Shown here: positions 1-5,513 of the stretch, piece after piece
Layout of the letters: every line of letters starts with the position of its first letter
Position numbering within the stretch: position 1 is the stretch's first letter
Origin: Methanobacteriota archaeon
GTDB taxonomy: Archaea; Halobacteriota; Methanocellia; Methanocellales; Methanocellaceae
NCBI GenBank assembly: GCA_023436075.1
Contig: JAEZKS010000234.1
Span: 1 to 5,513, forward strand
Length of the DNA stretch: 5,513 bases
Reading direction: 5' to 3'
The notes under the pieces: generated by a model
The model's input: the letters and a program-made list of their open reading frames with translations, nothing else
The model's database searches: none
Told to the model about the DNA's origin: nothing
Position numbers and translations under genes: made by a program

Positions 1-1
1 C

Positions 2-598
2 GAGGCCGACCGGCCCGGGGCAAACGACGGCCATCTCGTGGTCATTCACGACGATACGGTCGACCGTACGACCAACGGACACGGTAAAGTCCGGGACATG
101 ACCCTGGAGGAACTCAAGAAACTCGATGCCGGCAAGGGGCAGCAGATCCCGACGCTACAGGAAGTGATCGACCTGGCCAGGAACCGCGTGAAAATGATTC
201 CGGAGATCAAGCAGGAAGGGATCGAGATAGATCTGCTAGATATCATCGACCGAAACGACGCTGTCAACGACTGCATCGTCTCCTCGTTCTTTACCTACTC
301 CATCCGCCGGTGCAAGGAGCTACACCCGCAACTCCAGACTGCGGCCATCTTCAGCCACCTGCCCCTCGACTTCCAGGCGCTGTCCCTGGATATCATGGCC
401 GACGTCCTGTTCTTGAGAAAGGACATCGTATCACAGGCGCTCGTGGAAGAATGTCACAAGCATGGCTTCACTGTCAACGTATGGAACGAGGACAAGCCGG
501 AAGAGATCAAGAAGTATGCAGAGATGGGGCCGGATTTCATGAGCAGCAACTACCCGGACCGGCTGAAACAGGTTCTGCAATCCGCCCCTGCTGCCTGA
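2..598 (+). CDS. Glycerophosphodiester phosphodiesterase family protein (5' partial)
   Basis: The reading frame is open from the first bases, so the gene begins outside the window; 198 residues are visible. The GTG at 38 is an internal valine, because the conserved motif starts before it. Family hallmarks in order: an E-x-D pair at visible residues 1-3 (metal ligands), DG at 9-10 followed by LVVIHDDTVDRTTNG at 12-26, which carries the catalytic histidine (H16); PEIK at 67-70, whose glutamate is a third metal ligand; an SSFF strand near 90; and a C-terminal VNVWNEDKPEEIKKY segment leading to SSNYPDRL, where most relatives have TDYPD. The family hydrolyses glycerophosphodiesters from phospholipid headgroups to glycerol 3-phosphate and an alcohol. 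The missing N-terminus should hold the HRG/PENT motif with the other catalytic histidine, so activity cannot be judged fully. The segment after E-x-D (RPGAN) is unlike the common VRLTK but keeps the spacing. The family call is firm; the substrate is unknown. Confidence 0.88.
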   Translation, partial: EADRPGANDGHLVVIHDDTVDRTTNGHGKVRDMTLEELKKLDAGKGQQIPTLQEVIDLARNRVKMIPEIKQEGIEIDLLDIIDRNDAVNDCIVSSFFTYSIRRCKELHPQLQTAAIFSHLPLDFQALSLDIMADVLFLRKDIVSQALVEECHKHGFTVNVWNEDKPEEIKKYAEMGPDFMSSNYPDRLKQVLQSAPAA

Positions 599-687
599 CG
601 CAAGGGGCCAAGGCGCCACTGTAGGATATAAGAGACACCAAGGCGCCAAGTCTTAGTTAATTTTCAAGTTTCCAAGTCGGAAGGCCG

Positions 688-697
688 TTTCTTTTTT
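688..697 (+). terminator. Possible T-rich terminator downstream of the phosphodiesterase gene
   Basis: GTTTCTTTTTT follows a GGAAGGCC stretch about 90 bases after the phosphodiesterase stop codon. Archaeal RNA polymerase commonly stops at runs of T on the non-template strand. The tract lies within the left arm of the palindrome, so it may be incidental. The right arm has the mirrored A-rich tract (974-986), which would read as T-rich on the minus strand. Confidence 0.35.
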
Positions 698-762
698 CGT
701 CACTAAGAATCCAAGTTTCAAGGATCTAAGAAAAGGCCCGAAGCAGGAAAGTCGTGTTATCA

Positions 763-873
763 CTCAAGTATAAGAGTGGGCCAAGATTACAAGAAGAGTC
801 CGTCCGTTTGCCATTGCTGAAATAGCCGACATGGATCTCTTCTTATGCCTCTTGGCCCACTCTTATACTTGAG
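763..873. repeat. Perfect 23-bp inverted repeat at the core of the palindrome
   Basis: Positions 763-785 and 851-873 are exact reverse complements. The left copy starts CTCAAGTATAAGAG and ends GGGCCAAG. Pairing continues outward with one-base bulges (750-762 against 874-886) and inward through 791-798 against 837-844. This is the best-conserved part of the larger inverted repeat, so the centre is younger, under constraint, or homogenised by conversion between the arms. Confidence 0.92.
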
Positions 874-1090
874 GACAACAGCACTTCATGACTTACGTTC
901 TTCCCTTGGACTCTTGAAACTTAGCTTCTTCGTGACGAATGAACAAACTTGACCTTGTCCGCCTTGGCAGCTTAAAAACAAAAATAGAACTTGGCGACTT
1001 GGCGCCTCTTATATCCTACAATGGCGACTTGGCCTCTTCTCTTGGTGCCCTTAGGCGGCTTGTTATCTCTGTCTGTTAGGGTTGGCGTAA

Positions 1091-1132
1091 CTATTTATTA
1101 GACGTTCAACTAAGTAGAACCTGTTCACAGGA
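1091..1132 (+). promoter_or_regulatory. Candidate TATA box and ribosome binding site for purB
   Basis: CTATTTATTA at 1091-1100 resembles an archaeal TATA box. Initiation about 25 bases downstream (near 1122) would give a 5' leader of roughly 20 bases. AGGA at 1129-1132 then sits nine bases before the ATG at 1142, a normal Shine-Dalgarno spacing. It would leave no space for the TTG at 1133, which supports the ATG as start. Inferred from sequence pattern only. Confidence 0.5.
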
Positions 1133-1141
1133 TTGATTTTC

Positions 1142-2479
1142 ATGGCAATACATCCTATCGAGTTCCGGTACGGCACGCCGGAGATGAAGGCGGTCTGGAC
1201 TGAGGAGGCCAAGCTGAAAAAGCTCCTGCAGGTCGAGGCGGCCCTGGCCAGGGCAGAAGCGGCCGTCGGCCTGATCCCGGAGAAGGACGCAGAGACCATC
1301 GCCGCGTGCATGGGCAAGGTCGACGTCGAACGGGTCCGGCAGATCGAGGACGAGATCAGCCACGACATGATGGCCGTCGTGCTCGCCTATGCCGAGCAGT
1401 GCGGCGCGCCGGGACAGTGGATACACTATGGCGCCACGTCCAACGACATCCTCGACACAGGGCTGGCATTACAACTGAAAGATTCCATGGACATCATAGA
1501 GGACAAGCTGCGCCGTCTCAAGCGCGCTCTGCTGGAGAAGGCTGATGCCACGAAGCGCCTGGTCACCGCCGGCCGGACCCACGGCCAGCTCGCCGTGCCG
1601 ACGACATACGGCCTGCGGTTCGCTATCTGGGCCATGGAGATCGCCCGGCACGAGCAGCGCCTCAACCAGATGCGGTCTCGCGTCGCGGTGGGCCAGATGA
1701 GCGGCGCAGTGGGCACACAGGCGGCGTTTGGCAAGCACGGCATGAAAATCAAAGAGTTGACTATGGAGTACCTGGACATCCCGGCCGCCACTGTGTCCAG
1801 CCAGATCATCCAGCGTGACAGGCATGCAGAGTACATGATGTTTCTGGCAGGCGTAGCGAGTACGCTGGACAAGATCTGCCTGGAGGTCCGCCTGATGCAG
1901 CGCAGCGAGATCGGCGAGCTTGCCGAGGGCTTCGGCAAGAAGCAGGTCGGCTCCTCCACTATGCCGCACAAGCGGAACCCGATCAACGCCGAGCAGGTCT
2001 GCGGTCTGGCGCGTGTAGTAAGGGCGTACGTTGAGCCTGCACTTGAAAACAACGTACTGTGGGACGAGCGCGACCTGACCAACTCGTCTCCCGAGCGGAT
2101 CATTATCCCTGAATCGTCGATCCTGCTAGACCACATCCTGAACAAGACGATAAAAGTGATTTCCGGCCTGACGTTCTATCCCGAGAATATCAAGAGGAAC
2201 CTCGGAGTTCTCCGGGGCGTGCAGATGAGCGAGGCCGTGATGATCGAGCTGGCAAAGCGCGGCTTCGGCAGGCAGAAGGCACATGAGATCGTCCGCGAGG
2301 CATCGATGAAGGCGTTCGAGGAGAAGAGATCGCTGAAGGAAACGCTGCTCGAGAACCCTGACATAGCGGCAAAGCTCACTCCGGCCGAGGTAGACGGGAT
2401 AACGAATCCGGAGAACTACATCGGCACTGCTGTCGAACAAGTCGAGGAAGTCCTGCGGAAAGAGGGATACGTACAATAA
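1142..2479 (+). CDS. purB: Adenylosuccinate lyase
   Basis: The 445-residue product is full length for the family. It catalyses two fumarate-releasing steps of purine synthesis: SAICAR to AICAR, and adenylosuccinate to AMP, as a cytoplasmic homotetramer. The fumarase/aspartase superfamily signature GSSTMPHKRNP is at residues 270-280, with the mobile-loop catalytic serine at 271 or 272. Other active-site motifs are EDEISHD (H74), IHYGATSND (H95) and TAGRTHGQ (H147, the expected general acid region). The start is set at the ATG giving MAIHPIEFRYG, an N-terminus typical of archaeal PurB. An in-frame TTG at 1133 would add three residues but touches the AGGA motif, and an in-frame TAG at 1115 excludes anything much longer. 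A helical-repeat gene follows after 25 bases, so the two probably share a transcript. The gene stands directly downstream of the long palindrome, which could influence its expression. Nothing essential is missing. Confidence 0.97.
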   Translation: MAIHPIEFRYGTPEMKAVWTEEAKLKKLLQVEAALARAEAAVGLIPEKDAETIAACMGKVDVERVRQIEDEISHDMMAVVLAYAEQCGAPGQWIHYGATSNDILDTGLALQLKDSMDIIEDKLRRLKRALLEKADATKRLVTAGRTHGQLAVPTTYGLRFAIWAMEIARHEQRLNQMRSRVAVGQMSGAVGTQAAFGKHGMKIKELTMEYLDIPAATVSSQIIQRDRHAEYMMFLAGVASTLDKICLEVRLMQRSEIGELAEGFGKKQVGSSTMPHKRNPINAEQVCGLARVVRAYVEPALENNVLWDERDLTNSSPERIIIPESSILLDHILNKTIKVISGLTFYPENIKRNLGVLRGVQMSEAVMIELAKRGFGRQKAHEIVREASMKAFEEKRSLKETLLENPDIAAKLTPAEVDGITNPENYIGTAVEQVEEVLRKEGYVQ

Positions 2480-2504
2480 AGGGAAACCCAGTGGGATGTC
2501 GTAG

Positions 2505-3254
2505 TTGAGCAAGATCGGACAATACATGAAAGCGCTTCCTAAAGTCGAAGACATCGACGCGTTCCTGATGAAAGAGTCAGGCCTGCCGGGACCCAGGGGC
2601 AACATCGAGCTGGGCCAGGCCATAGCCGATTTTGGCGACGAGAAGCTGTTCCGGCGCCTCTTGTCGAACACACCCGATGTCGCGCCGGTCAACGATCCTC
2701 GCGAGTTCCTTGCATTCTGCGGCGCCATTGGCATGGGAAAGCTGGCCGCCGGTGGCAACACGGAAGCTCTGGACACTATTCGCTCGCTGGCCTCCGATCC
2801 GCGGTGGCGAATCCGCGAAGGCGTGGCGATGGCCTTGCAGCGGCTGGGCATGAAAGACATGGGCCGGCTGCTGAATGCGATGGAGGAGTGGAGCGCCGGG
2901 AACCCGCTCGAGCAGCGGGCAGCCGCGGCGGCGCTGTGCGAGCCGGCGCTGCTGAAGAACAAGAAGGACGTCGTCCGGGTCCTGGCGATCCTGGACAGGA
3001 TTACGGAGTCTGTCGATGCTGTGGAAAACAGGAAGTCTGAGGAGTTCATCGCCCTGAAAAAAGGCCTCGGCTACTGCTGGAGCGTAGCCGCCGCCGCTTA
3101 CCCTGAAGAGGGAAAGAGGGCCATGGAAAAATGGTTTTCATCGAAGGACAAAGACATCATCTGGATCATGAAAGAGAACCTCAATAAAAACCGCCTGGAG
3201 AAGGCCGATGCTGCATGGGTCGCACAGTGGAAGGGGCGTTTCGGCATCCGGTGA
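2505..3254 (+). CDS. HEAT/ARM-like helical repeat protein of unknown function
   Basis: This 249-residue product appears to be all alpha-helical, with no signal peptide or membrane segment, so it is probably cytoplasmic. Residues 1-24 form an N-terminal helix region, followed by SGLPGPRGNIEL at 25-36, a stretch I recognise loosely from HEAT-repeat proteins in other prokaryotes. HEAT-like units then follow, the clearest being DPRWRIREGVAMALQRLG from residue 98 and NPLEQRAAAAALCEPALL from residue 133. The C-terminus has DIIWIMKENLNKNRL at 217-231, similar to the last repeat of DNA-alkylation-repeat-type folds. Such folds bind proteins or nucleic acids; no catalytic residues are evident. The start is a TTG with a GTGGGA purine-rich stretch about ten bases upstream; an ATG at 2526, seven codons later, is the alternative but has weaker upstream signal. 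The 25-base spacing to purB suggests co-transcription, not a proven functional link. Confidence 0.8.
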   Translation: MSKIGQYMKALPKVEDIDAFLMKESGLPGPRGNIELGQAIADFGDEKLFRRLLSNTPDVAPVNDPREFLAFCGAIGMGKLAAGGNTEALDTIRSLASDPRWRIREGVAMALQRLGMKDMGRLLNAMEEWSAGNPLEQRAAAAALCEPALLKNKKDVVRVLAILDRITESVDAVENRKSEEFIALKKGLGYCWSVAAAAYPEEGKRAMEKWFSSKDKDIIWIMKENLNKNRLEKADAAWVAQWKGRFGIR

Positions 3255-3262
3255 TCAGGCAC

Positions 3263-3272
3263 TATTATTTTT
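3263..3272 (+). terminator. Possible T-rich terminator after the HEAT-repeat gene
   Basis: TATTATTTTT lies about ten bases after the stop codon at 3254, with no clear hairpin before it. A short T run like this fits intrinsic termination in archaea and would separate the purB transcript from the glycosyltransferase gene. Weak evidence, since AT-rich spacers often contain such runs. Confidence 0.4.
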
Positions 3273-3288
3273 CACCTGTTTCGCTCGC

Positions 3289-3298
3289 TAAATTAATA
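3289..3298 (+). promoter_or_regulatory. Candidate TATA box for the glycosyltransferase gene (leaderless)
   Basis: TAAATTAATA is centred about 31 bases before the ATG at 3325. No Shine-Dalgarno-like sequence precedes that ATG (the upstream bases read CTGTTAAC). An archaeal TATA box at this distance places transcription initiation at or within a few bases of the start codon, the pattern of a leaderless mRNA. Confidence 0.5.
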
Positions 3299-3324
3299 CA
3301 TGGTTAGCTACATAACTGTTAACA

Positions 3325-4071
3325 ATGGCCAACGAATTTCTGCTCCTGCTGCCCACACTGAACGAGGAAAAAGCGCTACGAGCGCTGGCCCTGGAAGTAC
3401 CGCCGGGCTTCGATGTGCTTGTCGTGGACGGCGGCTCTACCGACAGGACGCAGCAGGTGGCCGAGTCGCTCGGCTACACGTTCGTCCCGCAGAAATTCGG
3501 CAGGGGCAAGGGCTGTGGCGTTCGCACTGGCATGGAGTACTTCCTCGCTTCGGGCTACTCTGGCCTTGCCATGATCGACGCAGATTACACGAACGATCCG
3601 CGGGAACTGTCCAAGATGGTCGAAATGCTGAAGAACGGCAGCGACATAGTGCTTGGCAGCCGTGACAGACGACTGCAGATCGAGCATCTGGGAAGGTTCT
3701 CGCTCTTCATCAACCGCTCTACTTCGGCGATCGTCAGCTTTGCCTATGGCATGGACCTGCCAGACATCCAGACAGGCTACTGGGCTTTCGGCCGCCGTGC
3801 GGCGGAAGCGCTATACCCGCACCTGAGGGCGAGCGGCTTCGAGATCGAGTACGACATCGTCTACAACTCGTGGCGAGAAAGGCTGCGCATAGGCTATAAG
3901 ACAGTGACCTTCCGGCCCCGCCTGGGAGAGTCCAAGTTCACCGTCTACCTCAGGTTCAAGCAGATCTACCATGGGCTGACCTACGTCGGCAAAAGCCTGG
4001 CTATCATGCTGAAGCAGCGCCTGTCGGGCGGTACGGAAAAGCCAGAGCCGGCAAAACTGAAGGAACAGTAG
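3325..4071 (+). CDS. Family 2 glycosyltransferase, AglJ/DPM1-like
   Basis: The 248-residue product is a GT-A fold glycosyltransferase that probably transfers a nucleotide-activated sugar to a lipid carrier such as dolichyl phosphate on the cytoplasmic face of the membrane. Visible motifs: LLPTLNEE at 8-15, VVDGGSTDRT at 33-42 (nucleotide binding), FGRGKGCGVRTGM at 58-70, the metal-binding DAD at 85-87 within IDADYTNDP, VLGSRD at 109-114, IQTGYWAF at 148-155, GFEIEYD at 171-177, and RLGESKF near 200. This order matches dolichyl-phosphate sugar transferases, including haloarchaeal AglJ, which starts S-layer N-glycans. Unlike some relatives it has no C-terminal membrane domain; the tail is basic then lysine/glutamate-rich. 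The start is ATG without a ribosome binding site. A polysaccharide flippase gene follows 109 bases downstream, which supports a surface-glycan role. The actual sugar and acceptor cannot be read from sequence. Confidence 0.88.
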   Translation: MANEFLLLLPTLNEEKALRALALEVPPGFDVLVVDGGSTDRTQQVAESLGYTFVPQKFGRGKGCGVRTGMEYFLASGYSGLAMIDADYTNDPRELSKMVEMLKNGSDIVLGSRDRRLQIEHLGRFSLFINRSTSAIVSFAYGMDLPDIQTGYWAFGRRAAEALYPHLRASGFEIEYDIVYNSWRERLRIGYKTVTFRPRLGESKFTVYLRFKQIYHGLTYVGKSLAIMLKQRLSGGTEKPEPAKLKEQ

Positions 4072-4090
4072 TTTTGAGTTTGCATTGCGG

Positions 4091-4151
4091 GCGCGAAATC
4101 CCACGACGCAAAGCCATGACGCCTGTTTCGCGCTTTCGTTATCTCGTTTTT
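4091..4151 (+). terminator. Hairpin plus T run after the glycosyltransferase gene
   Basis: GCGCGAAA at 4091-4098 and TTTCGCGC at 4126-4133 are exact reverse complements, an 8-bp stem with a 27-base loop, followed after 13 bases by TTTTT at 4147-4151. This could end the glycosyltransferase transcript. The long loop and the gap before the T run make it a weak candidate, and the T run also forms part of the putative TATA box of the next gene. Confidence 0.35.
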
Positions 4152-4154
4152 AAC
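4146..4154 (+). promoter_or_regulatory. Candidate TATA box for the flippase gene (leaderless)
   Basis: GTTTTTAAC is centred about 31 bases before the ATG at 4181, the same distance as for the glycosyltransferase gene. The bases before the ATG (CTGCTTATCAC) contain no ribosome binding site. Together these suggest that transcription starts at or next to the start codon and that the flippase has its own promoter. Pattern-based inference. Confidence 0.42.
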
Positions 4155-4180
4155 CGTTGCCGGACTGACCTGCTTATCAC

Positions 4181-5513
4181 ATGTCGGAGCACGCCCATGT
4201 CAAACGTCACACGATATCCGGTGTCGCGTGGATTGGCCTGTCGACGCTGCTCACGTCGGCTTTCCAGTACCTTCAAGTGGCGGTACTGACGCATTTCCTC
4301 AGCCCGTATGATTTTGGCCTCATGGCCATGGCCATGGTAATCATAGGGGTCGTCCAGGCGTTCAACGACATGGGCATCTCCAACGCGATCATCCAGCGCC
4401 GAGACACTACCCGGGACCGGCTATCCAGCCTGTTCTGGCTGGAGATCGCCACGGGGCTGGCCCTCTTCGTGCTCACCCTGGCCATCGCGCCGCTGGCCTC
4501 GGGCTTCTACCGCGAGCCGGCCCTCATGCCGGTGATGATCTGGATCAGCACCATATTCCTGGTCACGCCGCCAGGCCAGCTTTATCTCGTCCTCATGCAG
4601 CGAGACCTGAAGTTCCGGGGCCTGGCATTCATCGAGATCGTCGCCACCATCGTCAGTACGGCCGCAATGTTCGTCGCCGCATACTACGGACATGATGTAA
4701 TGGCGCTGGTGATCGGGCAGATCATCTATTTTGCCGCCCGGAGCGTCCAGCTCGTCGCAGCAGGTCTGTCTCACTGGCGTCCACACCTGCATTTTCGGGT
4801 CTCGGACCTCAGCGGTTACATCGGGTTCGGGCTGTACCAGATGGGCGAGCGCACCGTGACATATCTCGCCATTAACACCATCAAACTGATCGCAGGGCGA
4901 TACCTGGGGGCCGGCGTGCTCGGGCAATACTATGTCGCCTACCAGATCATCGTGTACCCGGTCACACGCATCAGCACGGTCATCATGACCGTCTCTTTCC
5001 CCGTGCTGGCGAAGTTCCAGGAGTCGGATGAGCTACTCCGGCAGGGATATCTGCACATGTCACGCCTCATTTCGTTCACCATGGTCCCGGTCATCGTCGT
5101 GGTCTTCGTGGCGGCGCCGGTCTTCGTTCCATTGCTGATGGGGCCGGGCTGGTCCGACGTGACGCCCATCTTCCAGGTACTGTGCGCTGTGGCGCTCTTC
5201 AAAGCGCTCGGTAGCACGACAGTGCCCACGTACCTGTCCAGGGGGCGGGCCGATCTCGGGTTCATCTGGAACTTCGTCGTCGCCGTGGTGAACGCCGTTG
5301 TCTTCTACCTGCTGGCAGGATACGGAATCATCGTCCTTACTCTGTCTTTTGCGGCCATCAGCATGTTTCAGTTCGTTGTCATGCAGACGATCACCGGGGG
5401 CATGATAGATCTGAAGTGGAGCGCATATCTCGGGGCCATGGCAGTAAACGTGGCGAAAAGCGTGGCAGTCGGCGTGGCAGTCTATGCGACTTACATGGCC
5501 GGGACAACTATGG
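4181..5513 (+). CDS. MOP-superfamily polysaccharide/oligosaccharide flippase, Wzx/WzxC type (3' partial)
   Basis: The frame is open from ATG 4181 to the window edge, 444 codons without a stop, and strongly hydrophobic. Family members usually end near 480 residues, so only the C-terminal tail is probably missing. The N-terminus is diagnostic: after a short basic cytoplasmic leader (HVKRHT), SGVAWIGLSTLLTSAFQYL at 13-31 is the first membrane helix, followed by THFLSPYDFGLMAMAMVII at 37-55, FNDMGISNAIIQRRD at 61-75, and a third helix region near 84-109. These resemble the polysaccharide synthesis/export families that flip lipid-linked oligosaccharides from the cytoplasmic to the outer face of the membrane. 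Further hydrophobic helices follow to the end, with short charged loops, for example around residues 278-290 (KFQESDELLRQ). It follows a dolichyl-phosphate-type glycosyltransferase, so it plausibly exports a surface or S-layer glycan precursor; the cargo is unknown. ATG 4197 is out of frame and not an alternative start. Confidence 0.9.
   Translation, partial: MSEHAHVKRHTISGVAWIGLSTLLTSAFQYLQVAVLTHFLSPYDFGLMAMAMVIIGVVQAFNDMGISNAIIQRRDTTRDRLSSLFWLEIATGLALFVLTLAIAPLASGFYREPALMPVMIWISTIFLVTPPGQLYLVLMQRDLKFRGLAFIEIVATIVSTAAMFVAAYYGHDVMALVIGQIIYFAARSVQLVAAGLSHWRPHLHFRVSDLSGYIGFGLYQMGERTVTYLAINTIKLIAGRYLGAGVLGQYYVAYQIIVYPVTRISTVIMTVSFPVLAKFQESDELLRQGYLHMSRLISFTMVPVIVVVFVAAPVFVPLLMGPGWSDVTPIFQVLCAVALFKALGSTTVPTYLSRGRADLGFIWNFVVAVVNAVVFYLLAGYGIIVLTLSFAAISMFQFVVMQTITGGMIDLKWSAYLGAMAVNVAKSVAVGVAVYATYMAGTTM

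Larger units (their letters stand above)
604..1037. repeat. Long imperfect inverted repeat (about 200-base arms) filling the intergenic gap
   Basis: Both arms stay complementary around one centre near 819. Outer block: 606-634 against 1006-1034, 27 of 29 bases paired, containing GTAGGATATAAGAG. Middle block: 696-730 against 905-939, 29 of 35 paired, containing AAGTTTCAAG. Inner block: 763-785 against 851-873, 23 of 23 paired. Innermost block: 791-798 against 837-844, 8 of 8, leaving a loop of about 38 bases (799-836). The stretches between blocks also align with small gaps. CCAAG recurs in the left arm (608, 638, 646, 672, 711, 781) and CTTGG in the right arm. No convincing coding frame lies inside. 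It starts within about 10 bases of the preceding stop codon and ends about 100 bases before purB. It could be an inverted duplication of a CCAAG-rich intergenic repeat, a MITE-like remnant, or a transcribed hairpin. The structure is seen directly; its role is unknown. Confidence 0.88.

Noticed and set aside
604..1037. Insertion sequence
   Set aside because: There is no transposase frame between the arms (loop only about 38 bases) and I see no clear target-site duplication. A MITE-like remnant remains possible but unproven.
604..1050. CRISPR array suggested by repeated CCAAG units
   Set aside because: The units are about five bases, irregularly spaced and inverted between halves; there are no 24-40 base identical repeats with uniform spacers and no cas genes.
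1133..1144. TTG at 1133 as the purB start
   Set aside because: AGGA directly abuts the TTG, leaving no spacer, whereas it is nine bases from the ATG at 1142, and the resulting MAIHPI start matches archaeal PurB.
1426..2145. Long minus-strand open frame (239 codons) opposite purB
   Set aside because: It lies entirely antisense to an unmistakable purB. Its product is serine/arginine-rich without recognisable motifs, as expected from the complement of a GC-rich gene.
2126..3049. Minus-strand open frame (307 codons) spanning the purB end and HEAT gene
   Set aside because: It overlaps two well-supported + strand genes, crosses their boundary, and shows low-complexity Ser/Arg/Phe composition with no domain.
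3300..3665. Plus-strand frame with an ATG at 3300, upstream of the glycosyltransferase start
   Set aside because: It is out of frame with the glycosyltransferase and mostly overlaps it; its product is Arg/Gly-rich with no motif. The ATG lies at the putative TATA box.
4074..4289. Small plus-strand frame between the glycosyltransferase and the flippase
   Set aside because: It runs into the flippase coding region in another frame, is rich in Arg and Cys, and has no ribosome binding site or recognisable similarity.
4320..4337. Tandem ATGGCC repeat
   Set aside because: It simply encodes Met-Ala-Met-Ala-Met in a membrane helix of the flippase and is too short to be meaningful.

Overview
The window looks archaeal, most likely from a methanogen with a GC-rich genome (a Methanocella-like lineage is my guess from protein character; no database search was possible). 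The support is an archaeal-style PurB beginning MAIHPI, AT-rich TATA-like boxes about 25-30 bases upstream of two ATG codons that lack a ribosome binding site (a leaderless pattern), T-rich termination tracts, and an AglJ/DPM1-like glycosyltransferase of the kind used in archaeal surface glycosylation. All recognised genes lie on the + strand.

Layout: (1) 2-598 is the 3' part of a glycerophosphodiester phosphodiesterase-family gene whose start lies outside the window. (2) 599-1132 is a 534-base gap. About 434 bases of it (roughly 604-1037) form one long, imperfect, nested inverted repeat centred near 819. Its left arm is studded with CCAAG units and its right arm with CTTGG units, and it holds no gene. 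(3) 1142-2479 is purB (adenylosuccinate lyase), preceded by a plausible TATA box and ribosome binding site. (4) 2505-3254, 25 bases behind purB, encodes a helical-repeat (HEAT/ARM-like) protein, probably co-transcribed with it. (5) 3325-4071 encodes a soluble family 2 glycosyltransferase. (6) 4181 to the window end encodes most of a multi-pass MOP-family polysaccharide flippase (Wzx/WzxC type), cut off by the window edge.

The first half is housekeeping (phosphodiester breakdown, purine synthesis). The second half looks like the beginning of a cell-surface glycan locus: a cytoplasmic transferase that would charge a lipid carrier with sugar, followed by a membrane flippase that would move lipid-linked glycans across the membrane. 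The least ordinary item is the long palindrome in front of purB. Its arms are diverged in sequence but remain complementary over nearly their whole length.
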